From: Micractinium sp. NFX-FRZ
Lineage: Eukaryota; Chlorophyta; Trebouxiophyceae; Chlorellales; Chlorellaceae
Direction: 5' to 3'
Length of the DNA stretch: 64,000 nt
Assembly: GCA_029339195.1 (NCBI GenBank)
Contig: JAPTJF010000290.1
Span: 1 to 64,000, forward strand
This document shows, one piece after another, positions 12,098 to 24,700 of this stretch. Made by a program: the position numbers and the translations under genes. The first letter of the stretch is position 1. Each line of letters opens with the position of its first letter. The notes beneath the pieces were generated by a model. That model worked only from the letters and a program-made list of their open reading frames with translations, was not told the DNA's origin and made no database searches.

Positions 12098-14953
12098 ATG
12101 CTCTTTGACAATAGAGAAACTCCCGCCCGCGCCGCCGCCGCGACGCCACGCGGCGGTGCCGCCGCCCCGGCGGGGCTGCCGCCGCCTGACAGAGCGCCCT
12201 CCCGCGGTTCCCCCCCCCTCTGCAGCGACAACAGCGCCTCCCGTGCCCAGCTGCTGCGTGCTGCTTCCTCACAGAGCGTCTGCACCGCTTTCGACGGCCT
12301 GCCGCCCACCCCGGCCTCCCCAGCAGCTGCGGCAGGCGCCGCAGCGTCCGCCGCCACCTGGCGCACCCCGCTCAGCTCGCTCATCGCGCTGCTGCCCCCG
12401 GGCAGCACGCCAGCTGGCACCCTCAGCGGCTATGATTCCGTGAGCGCACCCAGTGATGCGGGCATGAGTGAGGAAGAAGAGGAGGAGGAGGCCGGTGCGG
12501 GCGCCGCCTGCTGGCGGCAGGGTGCGGCGGAGGGCGGCGGCCACCCTGCCTGGGAGCTGCCGCCTGCTTTCCTGGCGGAACTAGCCACCGCCAACGAGTG
12601 CCTGCAGCGCCTGCCGCTGCCGGGTAAGCCCGCTGCCTGCCTGCTGCCGGGTAAGCCCGCTGCCTGCCTGCGTGCCGGGTAAGCCCGCTGCCTGCCCCTG
12701 CTGCGCGCCGCCCGTTGCCGCTGTGCGCCACGCGCTGCTGCTGCCTGCGCAGGGGGATGCCATGCAGGGTCAGGAGGTGTGGATGAAGGGGTGCAATGCA
12801 TGGCCAGGAGGGGAAGCAGGAAGCGGGCTGCGCATGAGGGCCTGCAAAGGGTGTCACTTGGCTTGTGCGCCGGTGTGGTGTCACCTTGGCCCTGGCACAC
12901 CACACGGGTGGGGAGGTGGCGCCCCACTTGTGCATGAACCGCGGCGCCGGTTTCTCTCTGCAAGGCCCCTCCCAACCACCTGACCACCTGACCACACCAC
13001 TGTGTTTGTGGCGGCCGTGCCGAACCAACAGCCAAGCCTTGTTTACGCGAATGCTGCTGTCTGCAGGACCCCAGTGGCAGTGCCCGCCATTGCCCCCCGT
13101 AACCTTCCTGCTGCCGCCCCTCCTCACCACTGGCACGCAGGCGGGCTGGACTTCTGCCCCCTGCACCCCAGCTGCGACCAGCTGTCGCTCTTCAGCTCCT
13201 ACGGTGGGTGTCCTGGCTGGATGGGCTGGCGGGGTGGGACGGTGGGCAGGGAAGATGGGGCGGGGTGAGGTGGGACTGAGGGGTGGCGGCAGGAGGGTGG
13301 GCAGGGGTGCCCTCTCACCTCCCCTGCCCACCTTCCCGCCCTCTGCCTGAGCGCTCCGAGCCATCCCGCCTGCCTGCCTGCCGCCCCAGCAGCCCTGCCC
13401 CCTCTGCTGCCACCCCGCGCTCGCCCTTCCTCGTCCCACCATCCCCCCGATCGCTTGCGCCCTGCAGGCGTGAGCCCCATAGCGGCGGCGCTGGGCGCCT
13501 CCTACATGCAGCGCCTGCTGGCCGCCCACGACCAGCTGCGAGCCTCCGCCCTGCAGGCCGGCTACTTCTCAGCCCAGCCGGCAAGTGTCACGGACTGTTT
13601 TGGTTTACAGTTGCTGTATTGCTGAGCCGTCGCAGGCGTGAGCGTGCCTCCTGCCCTGCCAGTTGGCTTGCTTTGCATGTCAGGGCCTGCCAGGGTAGGG
13701 CCTGCCGGGCTGGCCTGCCTTTGTCCCCGCCCTCCTCTCCCCATCCTCATCCGCCTCCCGACCCCCTCCCCTCCCCTCCCCTGGCCGTTGCCTCAGGACG
13801 GGCTGGTGGTCATGCACGCCCGCCCGTGCACCGACGTGCTCAGCGCCGTCTACTGCACCTGCGTGAGCACGCTGTGCTGCGCTGCGCTGTGCTGTGCCAT
13901 GCTGCGCTGTGTGTGTTCTGTGTCGTGGTGCCGCGCTGCGCTGCGGTATGCTGGCCCATGCTGTGCTGTGCTGTGTTGTACTGTGCTGCGCTGTGCTATC
14001 TCGTGCTTTCTACTGCAGCTGCACTATGCTGTGGTGCTGTGCTGTGCTGTGCTGTGCTTTTGGTCACGCCTGACCCCATGTGTCACCCCACCCTGCATTC
14101 AACCCCTGCGCCCCTACCCAGTGCCAAGCTGGCGGCCAGTCGCATGTGCTGCCAAGGATTGCTCAATGTCTCCCGCTTGCCCCACCCGCCTCCCTCCCCT
14201 CCTTTCTTGCACCCCCCCACCCGGCCCCCACCCACCCTTCCCACCCCGCCCCCTGCAGGCCTACCTGGGCGCCAAGGTGGCGGGCAGCGTGCGCTTCGCG
14301 GGACAGCTGTCCCACATGCTGTCTGCGATGCTTGAGGCGGACGTGCCCTCCCAAGCGGTGCGTGTGCCCAACTCCTTCCCTTGTTGTGCCTTGCTGTTCT
14401 GTCTTGTTGCTGGCTTCCTGTTGGGTCCTTGTTTGGCTTCGGGGGCGTTCTGATTCATGTGCTACTGTCACCCCTGGTGGCAAGGGGATTCAGGCGGGTA
14501 GTATCACAGGTGGGGGTGCGTGAGCATGGGGGGTGGGGGCGGGCGCAAGTCGGGGTGCCGCTGCCCGTGGTGACACCCGTGTCGGGAGGCTGCTGCTTGT
14601 GCATGCTGTGACAGACGAGGCGTGCAGGGCTTGTGCTGGTTGGCCGCTCCCTGCGCCTGCAGCCCGCAGCGCCCCCCTGCGCCAGGGCTGTGCACGTCTG
14701 GTTGGTTGCTCCCATCTGCATACCCGCCCTGCTCCCTGTGCCCGCGCACTGGCGGGTGTGCCCCGCCATCTCCCCTGTCGCCCTGCACTCCGTTGGGATG
14801 GCCCTGCTCTCATTCCCTACTCACACACCCCTTCCCTCCCGTTGTTCTTGTCAATTAAAGCAGGCAGTGGAGCTAGAGATGGAGTGCCTGCAGGGGCTGG
14901 GCTGGCGCCTGGGGCCCTACTGCTGCCTGCCGCCGCCGCAGCGCGACGCCTGA
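12098..14953 (+). CDS. Cyclin-box-like protein, paralog 1
   Basis: Six exons: 12098-12623, 13141-13203, 13468-13580, 13797-13862, 14259-14357, 14864-14953; 318 residues with all phases joining. The N-terminal half is Ala/Pro-rich low complexity with an acidic EEEEEEE run. The C-terminal half resembles a cyclin box: ALGASYMQRLLAAHD (helix 2-like), VLSAVYCTCAYLGAKVAG (helix 3-like, the AxK position) and ELEMECLQGLGWRLGPY (helix 5-like). If so, it would bind and activate a cyclin-dependent kinase. The third intron (13581-13796) starts with GC (CCG|GCAAGT), where the paralog has GT. The ATG at 12,098 is the first in frame, since upstream positions in this frame use GTG only. The paralog lies 2.1 kb downstream with identical intron positions. 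The cyclin assignment is by pattern and moderately sure; the gene model is firm. Confidence 0.7.
12618..12690 (+). repeat. Triplicated splice donor after exon 1
   Basis: The exon-1 end and donor (GCCGGGTAAGCCCGCTGCC) occur three times in tandem at about 12,620, 12,646 and 12,676. Any of the three GTAAG sites could be a donor. The first is used in the model because the paralog has the same junction as its only copy. Confidence 0.8.
13866..14062 (+). repeat. GCTGT pentamer tract in intron 4 of paralog 1
   Basis: Imperfect (GCTGT/GCTGC)n tandem repeats fill the start of the intron. The same repeat sits at the same intron position in the paralog (18,838-18,910), so it predates the gene duplication or was homogenised afterwards. 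Confidence 0.8.
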
Positions 14954-17102
14954 GTGGCCGCATGCTGCGTGCTGCCGTCCAGTGCCGCGTGCTGCCGCCA
15001 TAGGCCAACCTATGGCCGCCCGCTGTCGCAGTGCTTGCTCCTGTGTGGCTGGCGCCGCCCGCCCCCGGCCGCCAGCGTGCCTCCTCGCCTTCCCTCAGCC
15101 GGGGGATCGACTGAGCAACTGCTGGTGCTCGAATGAACGAGACGTGGAGTACGAATGGACGACTCCCCTGCAAACTTAGTGCCTCCCCCAAATAGTACTA
15201 ATAAATTCATAAACAGTATTGTTTTTTCCCGCATATTTCCTGGACTGTGATTGAAAGGCCATTCATTCTGCCGAGGGGGCTCCTGACGGCAGCCCCCGTC
15301 TGGCGCCTGCTCCTCTGCCTCCCCGCCTCTGCTTGCCTGCTTCATGCCTGCCTGAAACCTTAAGGCCCATGCCGGGCCTCTTGTCTATGTTATAGCTAGC
15401 CCTTTCACAACCCGTGTTTCTGAACTGCCCTGCCCTGATAGCTAGCCCCTTCACAACCCCTGTTTCCAAACTGCCCTGTCCTGAACTGCGTCCATCTGCC
15501 CCCACCCCTCTGTTTGCGTCCTCTTCTCCCCTGCGCATCCCTCCTTGCCGCCCGCCTGCCCGGGTCGGCGCTCTCTGCCTGCCTGCTCATTTCAGGGAGG
15601 GCCGGCTGCGCTGCCGGGCAACCCCTTCCCTCCCGGATACCCCCAGCGCTTGGCCCCAAGTCTACCCTGCCTTCATTTCAAATCGCCATCCCCACCCCCA
15701 TGCACCACAACTTCCATCCGCATCCACCTGCTCACCGGGGTGTATTCCAGCTGTCACTCTGGCCCCCATCTGCACAGCGTCACCCTTCACCTATCTGTCA
15801 AACCTGTCGCCCTGCCCCCATCTGTGCACCTGTCACCCTGCCCCCCACCTTCAAATGTGTCACCCTTTGCCCGTCTTCCAAACCTGTCCGCCCGCCTTCC
15901 AAACCTGTCACTCTGCCCCCATCGGTGCACCTGTCACCCTGCCCCCATCTGTGCACCTGTCACCCTACTACTCTTTCTGCATATCCCCCTGGCAGCATTC
16001 CAGCTTGCTGAACAGTCGTCGCCAACACCGCCGCTCATTTGGTTGTCTTCTATCTAGCCACGGCTGCCCCGCCTGCAGTACAGCCCCGCCTGCAGTACAG
16101 CGGCGCACGCATGGTGCAAGCTTGAAGAAACACCTGCCCCTTGTTTTCTGTGTCGCCTTCCCATCAACACATGCCTGCCTGCTTGTTTGTAACTGCCACC
16201 CCGCCCCGACGCACACAATGAGTGGAGCGTCGGCGGAGCCTTCCCCAGCCACCCGTGCTAAGTCCCACTGGAGCACCGCCTGGCGTTCAATGTGCTGCCA
16301 AGCTGCGCCGGAGCCCCGCCAGGAAAGTGCATGGCCGAGCGCAAGTGCCATGGGGCAGGCGTCAGGGAGCAGGCGTCAGGGGGCAGGTGCTTGCACAGGT
16401 ACAGGCGGGGCAAGCGCCACGCCCACCTGCTGCCTGCCGGGCCTCCGCCGGCGGTGCAGCTGCTGCAGCCTGCGGGCCCCGGTGCCACCGCCGCCGCCGC
16501 AACAGCAACAGGACTGGGGCCAGCAGAATGGCAGCAGCTAAAGCAGCAGCTCCGGCAGCAGCTCAAGCAGCAGCAGCGGGAGGCAGTGTGCTTTCCTCAA
16601 GGGCGGCTGCCGGTGCTGCAGCACCTGAGCACAACCGTTGCGGCTGGCGGCGGCGGCGGCACCGCTCCTGGCCTCCAGCTCTGCCCTCTCCCAGCACCAA
16701 CTCGTCGTTTGAGCCTCAAATTCAGGAGGAATTAGGGCGTGGTCGATGCACGCCGCCCATGACGTCACGATCCCAGTGGACGTCCTAATCATGCCTCACA
16801 AAATCCGAGAAACTATCTTTCTTCAAGTGCCAGGTTAGGTACTTAGCTAGGCGTTTGCGCCTCTCCCAAGCCATTAACGCTACAGCTAGGCAGTTAGCTC
16901 CACCGAACACGCTAGCTAGGCAGGCGGGCACGCACTAGTGTCTTCCTCGGCGCGGCCGGCTCCACCTTGCTCGGCCGTTCGAACTGCCCCTACTCCGGCC
17001 GTGACCCAGGACGACAGAATGATGAGGTGGGGGATAGGCAGGACAGGAGGGTGGGCGCGCTGAGGCCCTGACTCCCGCCTGCCCGCCCGCCCGCCCGCTT
17101 GC
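14954..17102. other. Intergenic region between cyclin-like paralogs
   Basis: The region starts with the 3' UTR of the upstream gene and an AT-richer stretch (15,180-15,245). It holds two tandem repeats: a 55-bp duplication at 15,397-15,485 (CTAGCCC-TTCACAACCC) and about 28-bp units at 15,750-15,970 (CTGTCACCCTGCCCCCATC). At 16,222-16,790 two overlapping plus frames are open for 147-188 residues with Gln/Ala low complexity. I cannot decide whether they are coding, and recognise no family. Confidence 0.5.
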
Positions 17103-19894
17103 ATGTGGCGCCACGCCGCCATTCTTCCTCTCCCTTCGAATGGAAATCCCCCCACCTGCGCTCCCCTCCTCAGGCAGGGCAGCACCTCGCGATCCCAGTT
17201 GCCCCGGGCAGCGTCCGCAGAGAGCGCCTGCACTGCGTTCGAAGGCCCGGCGGCCGCCGGGGCGGCGGCTGCGGCGGGCGGCTGCGGGCCCCTCGGCGGC
17301 GCCGGCCCTCCCAGCAGCAGCAGCGGCAGCTGTGGTCCCTGGCACACCCCGCTGCGCTCCCTCCGCTCGCTCCTGCTCCCAGCCAGCACACCTTCAACCG
17401 TCCCCAGCAGCTCTCCCAGTGATTCTATGGTGCCAAGCATGATAGAGCCCGAGGCGGGTGCAGGCGCTGCCTGCGGCGGGGAAGGCGCGGCGGCGTGCAA
17501 GCACGCCCCTTCAACGGAGCTGCCGCCTGGGTTTCTGTCGGAGCTGGACGCTGCCAACCAATGCCTGCAGAACCTGCCGCTGCCGGGTAAGCCGGCTGCC
17601 TTCCACATCCACCAGCCGGGCAGTGCCACCCTCCCGCCTCCTTCCCTTGCCTGCCGGCCTGCTTGCTTGCTTACCCGACTCCTGCCTACAGCTCCTGCCG
17701 CTGGCAGGTGCGGCTAAATGCGGCCACTTCACCAAAACAACCCCAGCCTTCCTGCCCCGCCCCTCCTCATTACTGGCGCGCAGGCGGGCTGGACTTCTGC
17801 CTCCTGCACCCCAGCTGCGAGCTTCTGTCGCTCTTCAGCTCCTACGGTGGGTCGGCTGGCTGACTGGCGGGGTGGGACGGAGCGTGGGCGGCGGGAGGGT
17901 GGGCGTGAAGGTTGGACTGCCCTGCGTGCGCCCTGGGCAGCCCTGCAAGCCGCACGCAGCCATCGGGCAGAGCCTCCCACACAGGCAGGAGTGTGCCGGA
18001 CAGCGGTTGGGCCGGGCAGCAGGGCGAGGGAGGCAGGCCGGGGTGCGGCCCAGCCGGGTGGTGGGGTGCCTGCTCACCTCCCACGCTATGCCTGCCTGCC
18101 GCCTGCCGCCAGTGGACTGCCAGCCGGCCAGCCCCACTTCCGCTGCCGCCGGTTGCCCCAGGGTGCCCTTATCATTTCAATCCGCCACGGCACCCCTGCT
18201 GCTTCTCAATGCCCTGCAGGCGTGAGCGTCACGTGCACGGCATCAGTGGTGGATGCTTCTTGCCTTTTGCACCTGCTGCCTTCCTGCCTCCCTCCCCTCC
18301 TCCCGCCACCACGTCCCTCCCTGGTTTTGAGCACCTCGCAGGCGTGAGCGCCACGGCGGCGGCCCTGGGCGCCTCCTACCTGCAGCGCCTGCTGGCCGCC
18401 CACGACCAGCTGCGCGCCTCAGCCCTGCAGGCCGGCTACTTCTCAGCCCCGCTGCCGGTGAGCGCCTGTCTTTGGGTCCCCCCGCCCCAGCTGCGGTGGG
18501 TACTGCCTGCGTGCTGGTGTCTCTCAGGAAGGAGGAGTGTGCCCTCCTGCTGGCATCAGCATCATCATGCCAGCTCTGCTCTGCTCTGCTCTGCTCTGTA
18601 TGTCGTGTCTGCCCACCAGCCCGCCTCGTCTGTCCTTCCCGCCTGCCTGCTCACCCACCTGTCGTCTCATCGTGCCCTCACCGCGCGTCTCAACGCCCCA
18701 CCTCACCTTGCCACCTTACCTTCCCTTCCCGCCTCCTGGATTGCGCCTCCTGGATTGCGCCTCAGGACGGGTTGATCGTGATGCACGCCCGCCCGTGCAC
18801 CGACGTGCTCAGCGCCGTCTACTGCACCTGCGTGAGCACGCTGTGCTGCGCTGCGCTGTGCTGTGCTGTGCTGTGCTGTGCAGAGTTGCGCTGTGTTGTG
18901 CTGTGCTTGCACTTTGGGTGCTGCGCCACCGCTGTGCTGTGCTTTCACTGTGCCGAGTTCACACAGGCAGTACTGCCCACTAGTGCCCAGGTCTCCCCAA
19001 TGCCCCTCACCCCTCACCCTGGGCCCCCTATTCCGACTCGCCTCCCTTCTGTTACATCCCCCACCCCACCCCCTGCAGGCCTACCTGGGCGCCAAGGTGG
19101 CGGGCGGCGTGCGTTTCGCGGGGCAGCTGTCCCACATGCTGTCTGCCCTGCTGGATGTGGAGGTGCCCTCCCAAGCGGTGCGTTCGGGTACTGTGGTGTC
19201 TTACTTTGCCTTGCCTTTAATCAACCGTGTGTGCTTGTGACGTGGCATCCCAGAAGGGGCAGGCGGGCGCAGGGCCGAGCTGCGTGCGGCCAACGGCCTG
19301 CTGCGCATGCTATGCTGCTTGCCCGCTGGGCTGGTGCAGGGCTGAGGCTGGTGCCCCATGCAGCGCTGCTCCGCTGGGCGGCAGGCGCCCCCTGACCCAG
19401 GGCGGTGCAGGGCAGCCCAACTGCCCCGTGGGGCTGCTCACATGCCTGCGCCCCATGCTGCTCCCACCTCTCCTGCCGCTCTGCGCACATGCATGCAAGC
19501 ACTGTGAGGCACTGCCCGCCTGCCTACCCTCCCATCCACCTGTCCGCCTGCCCCCCCTGCCTGCCCGCCCGGCTCCACTCCCTGCCTGCCTGCCTGCTAC
19601 CCTCCTGCATTGCCGGAGCATCAGTAGCGGAGGTAGAGCATGCTTGACCACCCTCCTACCCGAAATGTTCTCACATACACACCTACCAAGTGCGGCCCTG
19701 TGCAGTGTTGTCAGAAGACAGCGGGGCAGCAGCGCTGGCTCTTCGTCCCCACCCACACACCCCTCCGCTCCCGTCCCTCCTTCTCCTTAAAGCAGGCAGT
19801 GGAGCTGGAGCTGGAGTGCCTGCAGGGGCTGGGCTGGCGCCTGGGGCCCTACTGCTGCCACGAGCCTGGCACTCTGCTGCCGCTGCGCCGGTAG
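17103..19894 (+). CDS. Cyclin-box-like protein, paralog 2
   Basis: Six exons: 17103-17586, 17784-17846, 18342-18457, 18766-18831, 19079-19177, 19796-19894; 308 residues with all phases joining. Intron positions match the paralog at 12,098 exactly. The same landmarks appear: ELPPGFLSELDAANQCLQNL, GLDFCLLHPSCELLSLFSSY, ALGASYLQRLLAAHD, VLSAVYCTCAYLGAKVAGG and ELELECLQGLGWRLGPYCC. The conserved C-terminal half resembles a cyclin box; the N-terminal 140 residues are diverged Ala/Ser/Pro-rich. The C-terminus is slightly longer (HEPGTLLPLRR). All introns here are GT-AG, including the one that is GC-AG in the paralog. An echo of the exon-3 acceptor lies at 18,210-18,245. It arose by local tandem duplication. 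Confidence 0.7.
18205..18245 (+). repeat. Echo of exon 3 acceptor in cyclin-like paralog 2
   Basis: GCAGGCGTGAGCG-CACG at about 18,217 copies the true exon-3 start at 18,340-18,360. The copy diverges after about 20 nt and runs into a frame that does not match the paralog, so it was not used. Confidence 0.7.
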
Positions 19895-21748
19895 CGCCCC
19901 GGCTGCCGCCAGCCGCGGCCCCTCAGCCTGCCGCATGCCCACCCCACCACCTCCTGCCGTCGGCGATCGCCTGGGTAGGCGGGAGGTGAAGGCGCGCCCC
20001 GAAGACGAGCTTCCGGCACTCCCCACTTCCTGCCCTCCGCACACCTCCCCCTGGCCTGGCCCACAGGCCCCGCCATGCGGGTGCAGTCTGCCTTTCCCTG
20101 TCCTGCCCAACATGTGCCTCTCATCAGAGAGGTGCCGCCTTCCTGGGCTGGGTGGGGCAGGACCCCCCCAACCCCCGCTGTTTAAAGTTACTTAGCTAGT
20201 GAGCGAGTACCAATGCTTCCCCCAATTTGAACTTGATGCCTCCATCCTTCGAGTGTTGTTTTTCGAGGATTGCCTTGATTTTGCCTGTGGTGCGGTTTGC
20301 TTCACCACCGCCCCTCCGTGGGCCCTGCCTTGCCTGCCTGCCTGCCCGCCTTGCCTGCCTGCCCGCCTTCTTTGCTTGCTCAGTGCTGCCTGCCTTCCTC
20401 ATCCACGAGCGCTGCCTTCCCTGCCAGCCGGCCTAGAGTTTAGTGATGCCCTCCCCAGCAATTGTGATACCTGCATTGTACCGCATTCATCTGCTGGCAC
20501 ACACGTATCGCTCTATGTGTCTCGGAGCCTCTCCTCAGAGGGGCGCCTGCGCTTTTATGCAGCTGCCCGCCAAGAGCCTCCCTGTCACCTCGTCCCTCAG
20601 CAGTGCCGATTCGCACCTTGCTTCACTTGCTGCCAGTACAGGCAGACCTCCGCCCATTCATACATCCCGTCTATGTGCTCCTCCTCTATCACATCATCTG
20701 TCGCCCCACCCCTGTTTGCACAGCCCCCTGCCTGCATGCCAGACCATGCACGGTCCCCTATTTTGCCTGCCCCCTCGGCTGCTGGCTTTGTGCTGCTTCA
20801 GCCCAGGCCACCACACAACCCGATCGTGCACACGCATGCCATGCACCAACCCTGCCCCTTGTTCGTTGCGCCTCCCTGTCCTCCCAGTTCTCTGCGCACC
20901 TTCCCATCAGCACCTTGTAGTCTGCAAAGCATGCAACTGGCACTGCCCTGCTGTTATCCCCTGGCCAGCCACGCACACGCCCCACAGCAGAGCAGCCTGG
21001 CGGGGCAGCACGCCAGTCGGCGCGCGTGTGCACCGCAGCGCGGCGGCGAGTGCGCAAGCCAGGGCGTGTGCCAGCAGCTGGCCCCGCAGGTGGCCACGCC
21101 CATCCTCCGGCCTGCCAGGCTTACACAGGGAGCGTAGGAACTTGTGACAGGGCTTGTAAGCTGCCTCCAGCCCACCACAGCAGCGTATACGTAGGGAGGG
21201 GTGCGGCAGCAGGGGCGTTCACCTCGGGCCGCCGGGTCTGCCTGCTTGCAGCACCGCCCCTGCCCGGCACCGCCTCTCTCCCCAGCCTCTCTCCCCAACC
21301 TTCATTCAAGGCCGCTCTCAGGCTGCCATTAGGCGGGTATGCAGGGGGCCCGCAGAGCCGCCCCACCACTCGGCATGTCTGCCATTATAGGCATTATAAG
21401 CATAATCATAGGCACGTCTGCCTTTATAGGCATAATTAGCATATAGAAGGCTCTCACGCTCTTCTCTCCACCTCAAGCTGTGATCCGAATCGTGCGCTTT
21501 TGCCGCCGTGGTTTTTTTGTTTTGTTCCCCAGTTTGTTTCAAATTGTTGTTGCTTTTCCCAATAGTTTGAGAGCCAAGCTTGAAAGGATTGAGATCTGCA
21601 GAAGCCGCGCAGGAGGTCTGATCTCCCTGGGCGCGCGTGTTCCGGAACCCTTTCCCCGCCCGCGCCTTGACCGCCCGTCGAATCCGGCACGCATGCCATG
21701 CCGTCGCATTAGAGTGGACTGCATCGACAGGGAACGCATTGGGGGAGG
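19895..21748. other. Intergenic region upstream of the first TZF gene
   Basis: No convincing gene was seen. At 21,380-21,446 there is an AT-rich imperfect repeat built on CAT(T)ATAGGCA / GCATAAT, unlike its GC-rich surroundings and about 300-370 bp before the zinc-finger start codon. It could be part of the promoter. Confidence 0.45.
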
Positions 21749-24700
21749 ATGGAAGCGGGCGTGGGAGGGGGCGGGAGCCCTGGGCCGGACGCCCCTCTGG
21801 TGGGCGAGGCAGCGCTTCTGGCTGGCTTGCAGAGCCCGGAGGATCTGCTGAAGCTGGACAGCTTCATCATGAGCTTTGGGAAGGTGCGCTTGTGGCGGCA
21901 GCGTCGGCTGTGCTTGGCTGACTACATCAACAGCTGCTGGGGACCGCACGGCAGCGGCAGCGGGCCCGGGCGCTTGCGGTGGGTGGGCCCGGCGGCGGCA
22001 ACCGCCGCTTGCGTCCTCCCTGTGGGGCTGCTTCTGCGGAGAGATGCCCGAGGGATCAAAGCACCGGTGTGGGTGCGCGTTTGATCGGCCAGCGCCCGTC
22101 GGTCCTGCGGATTGGGCGCACCCCATCGGGCGCACGTACCAGCGGTGCTACCCGGCAAGCTCCTTCAAAACGCCATGCGCCCTCCCCGCCCTCCCCGCTG
22201 CCGCTGCCCCACTGCTCCACTGCATTCACCTTCCCCACCCGCCTCCAGCACCCCGCAGGTCATCCCCTGCACCAAGCGCCTGCCTCACGACTGGTCGCGC
22301 TGCCTGTTTGCGCACCCCACCGAGGCGGCGCGGCGGCGGGACCCACGCGTGCACCCGCACGCCGGCGTGTTCTGCCCCCGCGTCAAAAAGGCAAGCAGTG
22401 GGCAGCAGGGTGGCGCACTGCGGGGCCAGCGCAGCAGCGCTGAGGGGAGGAAGGCACACTCCAATCGGATGTTGGGAGCCCAGCCTGTTGGAAGTGGCCG
22501 GGAGCTGCAGCGGTGCAGGCGCACGCTTGAGCCAAAGGGAGCGGGGTGCGCTGAGGCTTCCGCCACCAATTCCCTCTTGGAAGCAAAGCAGCGCCCCTCC
22601 TTTTCCCAGTATTGAGAGGGAGCCGTAGGGCATTATTCAACCAGCAGCACAGGACCCGCTTGCCGCCCGTGCGACAACGCTTTTCCTGCCACCAGCCTGC
22701 TGCCAGCTGGCGCACATGCCCATGCAGCCAGCTCACCGCAGCCCGTTGCCCTCCCCCCTTGTGTGGGCCTCCCCAGCTCCTGCCTCCCTCCCTGTCACAC
22801 AGGAAGGGCTGTGCATGCTGGGGCACGCCCGCTCCCGTGCCCACAGCTCTCAGCCCGCGCCTTTGGGCATTCATGTGATTCATCTCCCGCCTCCCCCATG
22901 CCCGCCCGCAGGATGGCATGTGTGTGCTGGGGGACGCCTGCCCCTGCGCCCACTCAGTGTTCGAGTACTGGCTGCACCCAACAAGGTGAGGGGCCCGCTC
23001 ACCCGCACTGGGAGCGGTCGGTCGGTCTGCAAGCGCCCGCCTCCCGTTTGCCGTCACACCCCAAGGCAGCCCAGCCACCCAAGGCAGCCCAGCCCAGCTT
23101 GGCAGCAGCGCAGCCCGCTTGCGCTTGCCAGCGGCCCACTGTTCTCAGCCCCCTTGCAACCAGCTGGCAGGCCAGGCAGCACAGGGGCCCAGGCAGCACA
23201 GCGGGACAGGCAGGCAATGCAGATCCTCTCGCCAGATGGGGCCTGACACTCTTGCAAACACACACCGCAGCATCCCCCGCCCCAAACTTACCCCTACCAC
23301 ACACAAAGCCTTGCACCCCGCTCCTCCCTTTCCTGTCACACGTCGCCCCCTCACTCACGACGCTGCCCAAAACTGGCCCTGCACTGGCCCTGCACTGGCC
23401 ATGCTGCCCTGCCCCTGGCCCTGCACCCCATCTCCCCCGTCCCCTCGGTTCCCCCACGGCACGCAGGTACCGCACCAAGATGTGCAAGGAGGGGCTGCAG
23501 TGCAGGCGCTGGCTCTGCTTCTTCGCGCACAGGTGGGCCTGATGCCGGGGAGGGGGCTGCGGTTGGGCGGGGGCCGTGAACGGGGTGTGCGTGCGGGGCT
23601 GAGCTGGGGCGGGGCGGGGCGGGGCGCGGAGCTGCTCCAGTTTAGGCCCCTCAGCGCTCCCCGTCATTCAAGTGCTCGCCAGGCTGGGAGGCCGGCAAGA
23701 GCCCAGCAGGCCGGCATGCATGCCCAGCAGGAGTGTATGGAAGGCGCTGCCCTGTGCACCACGACAGCCGCCCCTGAGGTGCCTCGCACGCCTCTCTCGT
23801 TACCTCTGCTCCCCGTTGCGCTCTGCCATCTGCCAGTAGTGGTCACATCAGCTAGCCAGTAGTGATAGCAGCAAGTATGAGGACTTTCAGCTCTCACCTC
23901 CTCTAATCCGCGTGTGCCCCCGCGCCTCTGTGCTTGGCAGCCCAAATGAGCTGCGAGTGCCCGCCCCAACCCAAGCCCTGCTCCCTACCACCTACCATTC
24001 AAACTGGCTGCTTGTCGACAGCCGTTGCACGAGGCCTGAATTCGACCCCTTGCTGACCCGTGTGCCCCGCCCGTTCCCTTCCCCCACCTCCCCTCTGTGC
24101 CTGGCAGCCCAAATGAGCTGCGTGTGCCCGCCCCAGCGCCGGTGGAGCACCTGGCCGAGGCATCAGCAGCAGCGGCAGCGGCGGCAGCAGGTGAGGGCCA
24201 TGCCACTGTCAGTGCCCGAGTGAAAGTGACGCCTTGGTGTTGTGGCTTTACTGCCTGCGGCTGTGTAGCACGCTCCTTTGGCAGCGGCGGCGGCGGCGGC
24301 GGCGGCAGCAGCAGCAGTCGCAACTTGAGGTGGCAGTGAGCTTGCCAGCTAGCAAGCCGCAGCTTGGCTCCTATGCTAGCAGCGGGGAGGAGAGGGGAGG
24401 AGCAGGGAGGGGAGGCTGCTTGCCATGTAGGTTGCCCAACGGCAGTGGAGGTCCCAGGGGTGTGAAGGGCATCAGAGTGTCTCGACCAGGGTGGGAGGCG
24501 TGCCTCGTGAGCTGAGCTGCTTGCCGGCACGCATGGCAGCACTGTTGCCCGGTGCCCTACAGTATTGCCCAGGGGGCCCCACCCAGCGCCCTGCGCTGCC
24601 CTGCCTGTTGACAGCTGGCCGCTCTGCTTGCCGCGCCGCTGCAGCGCATGCTCCCGAGCGCGGCGCCGGCGGCGAGGGCAGCGGTGTGCAGCAGCAGCTG

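Noticed and set aside
12423..13529. 368-residue minus-strand open frame over the cyclin-like gene
   Set aside because: Crosses several well-supported plus-strand exons and introns; composition is that of an antisense shadow.
15750..15970. CRISPR-like regularly spaced repeat
   Set aside because: Units are directly tandem with no unique spacers, the genome is eukaryotic, and the repeat is C-rich minisatellite.
23938..24040. First SPNELRVPAP copy as the true TZF1 exon 5
   Set aside because: It continues into PTQALLPTTYHSNW with no matching paralog sequence or donor; the copy at 24,108 continues as in paralog 2.
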